Source: Prevotella sp. UBA6387
GTDB lineage: Bacteria > Bacteroidota > Bacteroidia > Bacteroidales > Bacteroidaceae
Length of the DNA stretch: 10,250 nt
NCBI GenBank assembly: GCA_002437565.1
Contig: DJQL01000046.1
Location: 1 to 10,250 of the forward strand
Direction: 5' to 3'
A program made the translations under genes and the position numbers. Position 1 is the stretch's first letter; each line of letters starts with the position of its first letter. The notes below the pieces were generated by a model. It did not search any database. It was not told where the DNA came from and saw only the letters and a program-made list of their open reading frames with translations. Below are positions 6,916 through 10,250 of this stretch, piece by piece.

Positions 6916-7110
6916 ATGGCTAAACAAGAACAGAAATACGAAGATGCCGTGCGCCAATTGGAAACCATAGTCGACAAGCTCGAAAACAACGAACTCGACA
7001 TAGACCAATTGTCCGCTGAACTGAAAAAAGCTCAACAACTCATAAAACTCTGCAAGGAGAAGCTGACCAAAACCGACAATGAAATAAAGAAATTGTTGGA
7101 TAAAGATTAA
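6916..7110 (+). CDS. xseB: Exodeoxyribonuclease VII small subunit
   Basis: XseB binds the coiled-coil region of XseA and is needed for a working exonuclease VII. The 64-residue product has the normal length and pattern of the family: KYEDAVRQLETIVDKLENNEL (residues 7-27), then a D-LSAELKKAQQLIKLCKEKL helix pair. It is strongly charged and helical with no cysteine-rich or membrane part. Its position 3 bases after xseA is the standard arrangement and supports the assignment. Confidence 0.95.
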   Translation: MAKQEQKYEDAVRQLETIVDKLENNELDIDQLSAELKKAQQLIKLCKEKLTKTDNEIKKLLDKD

Positions 7111-7124
7111 ATTATCGAGCAAAC

Positions 7125-7157
7125 CTTGCCGTGTTATTATTTTTATTGCTAATTTTG
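7125..7157 (+). promoter_or_regulatory. Predicted promoter of ilvE
   Basis: CTTG at 7125-7128 (one mismatch to TTTG) and TAATTTTG at 7150-7157 (perfect TAnnTTTG) are spaced by 21 bases. Transcription would start near 7163, giving an AT-rich leader of roughly 30 bases with no Shine-Dalgarno. That leader is too short for a leader-peptide attenuator. This suggests ilvE is expressed apart from xseAB, though read-through is possible because no clear terminator lies between them. Confidence 0.65.
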
Positions 7158-7195
7158 CATTAATTCATTAGAAAACGATACTAAATTATTATATT

Positions 7196-8212
7196 ATGAA
7201 AGACTTGGATTGGGGGAATTTGACATTCGGCTATCGCAAGACCGATTATAATGTTCGCTGCTACTACCATGACGGCAAGTGGGGAGAGATTGAGGTGTGC
7301 TCTGAGGAGTATATCAACCTGCACATGGCCGCAACCTGTCTGCACTATGGCCAGGAGGCTTTCGAGGGCATGAAGGCATATCGCTGTCCCGACGGCAAGG
7401 TGCGCGTCTTCCGCGTTAAAGACAATGCCGAGCGACTTCAGTCGACTTGCGAGGGCATCGTCATGCCCAAGGTGCCAACCGAGATGTTTGAGGAAATGGT
7501 GAAGAAGGTGGTTCGCCTCAATCAAGACTACATACCGACCTATGAGAGCGGCGCAACGCTCTACATTCGCCCACTGCTTATCGGCGTAACCCCACAGGTG
7601 GGCGTCCACCCTGCCAAGGACTACCTGTTCTTGATTTTCACCACGCCTGTCGGCCCTTATTTCAAGGGAGGCTTTGCTTGCAACAAGTACGCCATCGTGC
7701 GCGACTACGACCGTTCCGCTCCCCTTGGCACTGGCCGCTACAAGGTTGGTGGCAACTACGCCGCATCGCTTCGCGCCCATATGTTCGCCGCCGGCAAGGG
7801 CTATGGATCCGAGTTCTATCTCGATGCCAAGGAGAAGAAATATGTCGACGAGTGTGGCGCGGCCAACTTCTTCGGCATCAAGAACAACACATACGTGACA
7901 CCTAAGAGCACGTCGATCCTTCCTTCCATCACCAACAAGAGCCTCATGCAGATTGCGGAAGACCTTGGACTGAAAGTGGAGCGCCGCCCCGTGCCAGAGG
8001 AGGAGTTGCCAACGTTTGAGGAGGCCGGAGCTTGCGGCACGGCAGCCGTCATCTCGCCAATATCAGAGCTTGACGACCTTGCCACAGGCAAGAAATACAG
8101 TTTCGGCGACAAGCCGGGTCCATGGTCAACAAAACTCTACGAGACCCTGCGTGGCATACAGTATGGCACCATTGAGGATAAGCACGGTTGGACAACCGTC
8201 GTGATAGAGTAA
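7196..8212 (+). CDS. ilvE: Branched-chain-amino-acid aminotransferase
   Basis: This pyridoxal-phosphate enzyme of fold type IV moves the amino group between glutamate and the 2-keto acids of leucine, isoleucine and valine, the last step of their synthesis. The 338-residue protein resembles the longer BCAT form. It shows CLHYGQEAFEGMKAYR (48-63), the phosphate/substrate Arg-containing TLYIRPLLIG (121-130), GRYKVGGNYAAS (180-191) with Lys183 as the likely PLP Schiff-base lysine, YVDECGAANFF (216-226) and the cofactor-binding GACGTAAVISPI (278-289). It is cytoplasmic with no signal peptide. A consensus promoter lies upstream and a hairpin terminator follows 24 bases after the stop, so it appears to be a single-gene transcript. 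Confidence 0.96.
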   Translation: MKDLDWGNLTFGYRKTDYNVRCYYHDGKWGEIEVCSEEYINLHMAATCLHYGQEAFEGMKAYRCPDGKVRVFRVKDNAERLQSTCEGIVMPKVPTEMFEEMVKKVVRLNQDYIPTYESGATLYIRPLLIGVTPQVGVHPAKDYLFLIFTTPVGPYFKGGFACNKYAIVRDYDRSAPLGTGRYKVGGNYAASLRAHMFAAGKGYGSEFYLDAKEKKYVDECGAANFFGIKNNTYVTPKSTSILPSITNKSLMQIAEDLGLKVERRPVPEEELPTFEEAGACGTAAVISPISELDDLATGKKYSFGDKPGPWSTKLYETLRGIQYGTIEDKHGWTTVVIE

Positions 8213-8236
8213 TCACATTTAGTACATAAAACGTAG

Positions 8237-8276
8237 AGCACGGTTTGGACCCACGCGGCCCAAGGCGTGCTTTTAT
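8237..8276 (+). terminator. Predicted intrinsic terminator after ilvE
   Basis: AGCACG (8237-8242) pairs with CGTGCT (8266-8271). After one G-G mismatch, TTTGG (8244-8248) pairs with CCAAG (8260-8264), with an 11-base loop. The stem runs into TTTTAT. The stem is good and the T-tract is short. Confidence 0.65.
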
Positions 8277-8319
8277 CGTTTAGAATATCAACATTATATC
8301 ATACAAAACCATTCAAACA

Positions 8320-9939
8320 ATGAAAAAGAAACGAATATTGCTGGTTATCGCGCTCTTCGTCTCCCTATGCTCCATGGCACAAACAGGAGGGTCGCAAGTG
8401 ACCTACCGCGACGGAACCGTCGAGGGTGTCGACTCTTCTGGCGTGAAGATTTTCCGTGGCATACCATTCGCCCAACCGCCGGTGGGCAACCTGCGCTGGA
8501 AGGCTCCGCAGCCAGTCAAGGCATGGACTGGCGTGCGCCCGGCAAAGGCGTTCGGCCCAGACCCTGAACAGAACAACGTGTTTGGCGACATGGTCTTCGA
8601 GGGCAAGGGCAAGAGCGAGGACTGCCTGTATCTCAACGTGTGGACGCCCGCCAAGAAAATGAACGAGAAGCTCCCCGTGCTGGTCTATTTCAATGGCGGA
8701 GGCCTCGTGGCGGGCAGTGGCTCTGAACCTCGCTACCAGGGCTTGCGACTGGCACGCCGCGGCAACATCATCGTGGTCACGGCAAACTATCGTGAAGGCA
8801 TCTTCGGCTTCTTCTCTCTCCCTGAGCTGACGAAAGAGGGATGCCATGGCAACCAAGGATGGCTCGACCAGGCCGCGGCCATTAAATGGGTCAAGGACAA
8901 CATAGCCGCCTTCGGTGGCGACCCCGACCGGGTGACCATCAATGGCGAGTCGGCAGGCGCGCAATCGGTGTGCGCCCTCACCACCTCACCGCTGACGCGC
9001 AACCTGCTGAACGGATACATGTGCTCCAGCGGGGCCGTCGTCTCCAACGCCAAGCCCATCAGCCTGGCCGACGCTGAACGCAAGGGCACGGCTTGGGCGA
9101 AGAAGAACCACCTCAAGAAGCTCAGCGACATGCGCAAGCTCTCAGCCGAGGAACTGAGGAAGCTCGACGACGGCACCTTCGGCGAGGGCACCAAATGCAT
9201 AGACGGCATCTTCCTCGACGAGGACCCCGACAAGGTGATAAGCGAGGGTCGCCAATCGCAAGTGCCGTGCCTGCTTGGAAACAACAATGGAGAGTTTCCC
9301 GTCGTGGCCTATGCCGGAGGCAAGACCCCGACCTTGGAGAATCTGAGTCCTGTAATAGCCAACTATTTCGGCACTGACGCAAGAACCATCTTCAATCTCT
9401 ACGACATTCACACAGACGCTGACCTCTTAGGCGACAAGGGCAAGGCTCTCGGTGGCGACATGTTCATTGCCTATGCCACATGGAAATGGGCCGACATGGT
9501 GCGCCAGAGCAGCAAGGCCCCCGTATACCGCTACGTCTACTGCCACCCTCGCCCGAACATGCAGCTCAAGGGCAAGGCACCTGGCCTAGCCGGTGGCACG
9601 GTAGACGCAAAGGACGACGCACCCAAGCAGCCGGCGGCGACGAGTGCCGTCCACTCGGCCGACATAGAGTATGCCATGGGAAACCTGTCCACCAACAAGG
9701 CTTTCCCTTGGGCCGCTGACGACTATGCCACGTCGGAGATATTCCAGCAGATATATGTCAACTTCGTGAACAACGGCAACCCCAACGGCCCTGGCCTGCC
9801 GCAGTGGGACTCATACAACGGCAATGGCGACGTGCCGCCAGTGATGCTCATCGACACCAACACGCGCCAGGTGAGAGATGCGAAGACGCACGCTCGCTAC
9901 AAGAAGATAGACGCGCTCATACAGGCAAGAAACAAGTGA
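8320..9939 (+). CDS. Secreted type-B carboxylesterase (alpha/beta hydrolase)
   Basis: The 539-residue product begins with a typical signal peptide (basic MKKKR, hydrophobic core, cut after SMA at about residue 20, leaving Gln first), so it should reach the periplasm or beyond; there is no proper lipobox. The body is a carboxylesterase/para-nitrobenzyl-esterase type hydrolase: FRGIPFAQPPVGNLRW (45-60), SEDCLYLNVWTP (99-110), the oxyanion region YFNGGG (123-128), ANYREGIFGF (155-164), FGGDPDRVTINGESAGA (198-214) with nucleophile Ser211, the acid Glu325 in GNNNGEF, and His445 in AVHSADIEYAMG. The catalytic triad therefore appears complete. The usual HGGG has Asn in place of His. Such enzymes cut esters, for instance acetyl or feruloyl groups on plant polysaccharides, but the substrate is not evident here. 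The gene has no consensus promoter just upstream and looks richer in G and C than its neighbours. Confidence 0.92.
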   Translation: MKKKRILLVIALFVSLCSMAQTGGSQVTYRDGTVEGVDSSGVKIFRGIPFAQPPVGNLRWKAPQPVKAWTGVRPAKAFGPDPEQNNVFGDMVFEGKGKSEDCLYLNVWTPAKKMNEKLPVLVYFNGGGLVAGSGSEPRYQGLRLARRGNIIVVTANYREGIFGFFSLPELTKEGCHGNQGWLDQAAAIKWVKDNIAAFGGDPDRVTINGESAGAQSVCALTTSPLTRNLLNGYMCSSGAVVSNAKPISLADAERKGTAWAKKNHLKKLSDMRKLSAEELRKLDDGTFGEGTKCIDGIFLDEDPDKVISEGRQSQVPCLLGNNNGEFPVVAYAGGKTPTLENLSPVIANYFGTDARTIFNLYDIHTDADLLGDKGKALGGDMFIAYATWKWADMVRQSSKAPVYRYVYCHPRPNMQLKGKAPGLAGGTVDAKDDAPKQPAATSAVHSADIEYAMGNLSTNKAFPWAADDYATSEIFQQIYVNFVNNGNPNGPGLPQWDSYNGNGDVPPVMLIDTNTRQVRDAKTHARYKKIDALIQARNK

Positions 9940-9984
9940 TTGGCGCGAAACAACAAAGATGGCTTCGCCTCATCAGCTTTGCAG

Positions 9985-10005
9985 TGGCCGGTCTCGTGCC
10001 GGCCA
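9985..10005. repeat. GC-rich palindrome 1 (possible REP-like unit)
   Basis: TGGCCGG (9985-9991) and CCGGCCA (9999-10005) are perfect arms around a 7-base loop. It lies 45 bases after the esterase stop. No T-run follows. Its right arm plus the ATAAAAC that follows is nearly repeated in palindrome 2. Confidence 0.6.
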
Positions 10006-10047
10006 TAAAACAATGTTCGACAAATGATTTTCAATGGTTGGGACTTT

Positions 10048-10080
10048 TTTTGTGGGCCGGCATAAAACCGGCCCGCAAAA
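10048..10080. repeat. GC-rich palindrome 2 (possible REP-like unit)
   Basis: TTTTGTGGGCCGG (10048-10060) pairs with CCGGCCCGCAAAA (10068-10080) through 13 positions including one G-T wobble, around a 7-base loop CATAAAA. The T-rich side is before the stem and the A-rich side after it on both strands, the opposite of an intrinsic terminator, so its job is more likely structural or repeat-related. Confidence 0.65.
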
Positions 10081-10172
10081 GGGTAACAATATTTTACAAA
10101 CAGTCGTCTGAGAATCGTTTTTTTTCAATCAAGCCATCGCTTCGTTCGATATGACGCGATTATTGGTCGTTT

Positions 10173-10194
10173 TTGATAAACAACTGATTATCAA
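10173..10194. repeat. Short AT-rich inverted repeat
   Basis: TTGATAA (10173-10179) and TTATCAA (10188-10194) are perfect arms with an 8-base spacer. It may be an operator or the edge of a repeated element; nothing adjacent decides between these. Confidence 0.4.
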
Positions 10195-10231
10195 CATATT
10201 GCACTCCTTGCGATTTTTAGACTTCATCTTA

Positions 10232-10246
10232 ACGCTGAAAAAGCGT
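10232..10246. repeat. Small hairpin at the window edge
   Basis: ACGCT (10232-10236) pairs with AGCGT (10242-10246) around a GAAAA loop. It may be part of a terminator or of a structured element that continues past the window, which ends 4 bases later. Confidence 0.3.
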
Positions 10247-10250
10247 CGGC

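Larger units (their letters stand above)
9940..10250. other. Gene-free tail with palindromes
   Basis: No frame here has the composition or motifs of a real protein. The stretch holds two related GC-rich palindromes (9985-10005 and 10048-10080), a 7-base-arm inverted repeat (10173-10179 with 10188-10194), a small ACGCT/AGCGT hairpin (10232-10246) and two T-runs (10045-10051 and 10118-10125). I find no TAnnTTTG promoter element on either strand. An esterase terminator is expected here, but no stem with a following T-run is convincing. Confidence 0.6.

Noticed and set aside
8244..8275. TTTG plus TGCTTTTA as a promoter for the esterase
   Set aside because: The spacing is right, but the -7 word has two mismatches and both parts lie within the ilvE terminator hairpin.
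8365..8964. 199-codon minus-strand frame opposite the esterase
   Set aside because: It is explained by the high G+C codons of the esterase on the other strand, with no recognisable domain.
10045..10051. T-run as the tail of an esterase terminator
   Set aside because: The nearest stem (9985-10005) ends about 40 bases earlier, too far for an intrinsic terminator.
9804..10154. 116-codon plus-strand frame running past the esterase end
   Set aside because: It overlaps the esterase out of frame and then reads through the palindromes, so its apparent AGLVPAI/AGIKPAR-like words come from the repeats and not from a protein.
10129..10250. Open frame entering from the right edge on the minus strand (about 40 codons)
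   Set aside because: It is short, AT-rich, with no motif, and its upstream part is outside the window. It cannot be separated from chance.

Overview
The window looks like chromosomal DNA from a member of the Bacteroidales, most probably a Prevotella-like species. Three promoters fit the Bacteroidetes consensus (TTTG, about 20 bases, TAnnTTTG). Shine-Dalgarno sequences are mostly absent. PurT, RfbB, XseA and the cytidylate-kinase-like protein read like their Bacteroidetes versions, and the one secreted protein has a signal peptide cut before a Gln. This placement is inferred from sequence features, not from a database search.

Left half (1-5527), all on the minus strand and transcribed right to left: a MATE-family multidrug/metabolite exporter, a cytidylate-kinase-like P-loop protein, dTDP-glucose 4,6-dehydratase (rfbB), a small protein resembling sigma-70 region 4, formate-dependent GAR transformylase (purT), and after a 134-base gap a membrane acyltransferase cut by the window edge. 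The first five genes overlap by 8, 4, 17 and 4 bases, so they almost certainly form one translationally coupled operon although their apparent functions (export, nucleotide chemistry, sugar-nucleotide synthesis, purine synthesis) are unrelated.

Centre (5528-5595): a 68-base divergent promoter region with mirror-image -7 elements, driving the minus-strand operon to the left and xseA to the right.

Right half, plus strand: xseA and xseB (exonuclease VII large and small subunits, 3 bases apart), then ilvE (branched-chain aminotransferase) with its own consensus promoter and a hairpin terminator, then a secreted type-B carboxylesterase. The last 311 bases hold no convincing gene. They carry two related GC-rich palindromes and two smaller inverted repeats.

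Most genes are ordinary housekeeping or accessory genes. The points most worth a second look are the stand-alone sigma-region-4-like protein inside the overlapping operon, the bidirectional promoter that may give a nearly leaderless MATE mRNA, and the paired palindromes after the esterase. I see no CRISPR array, tRNA, rRNA, insertion sequence or prophage gene.
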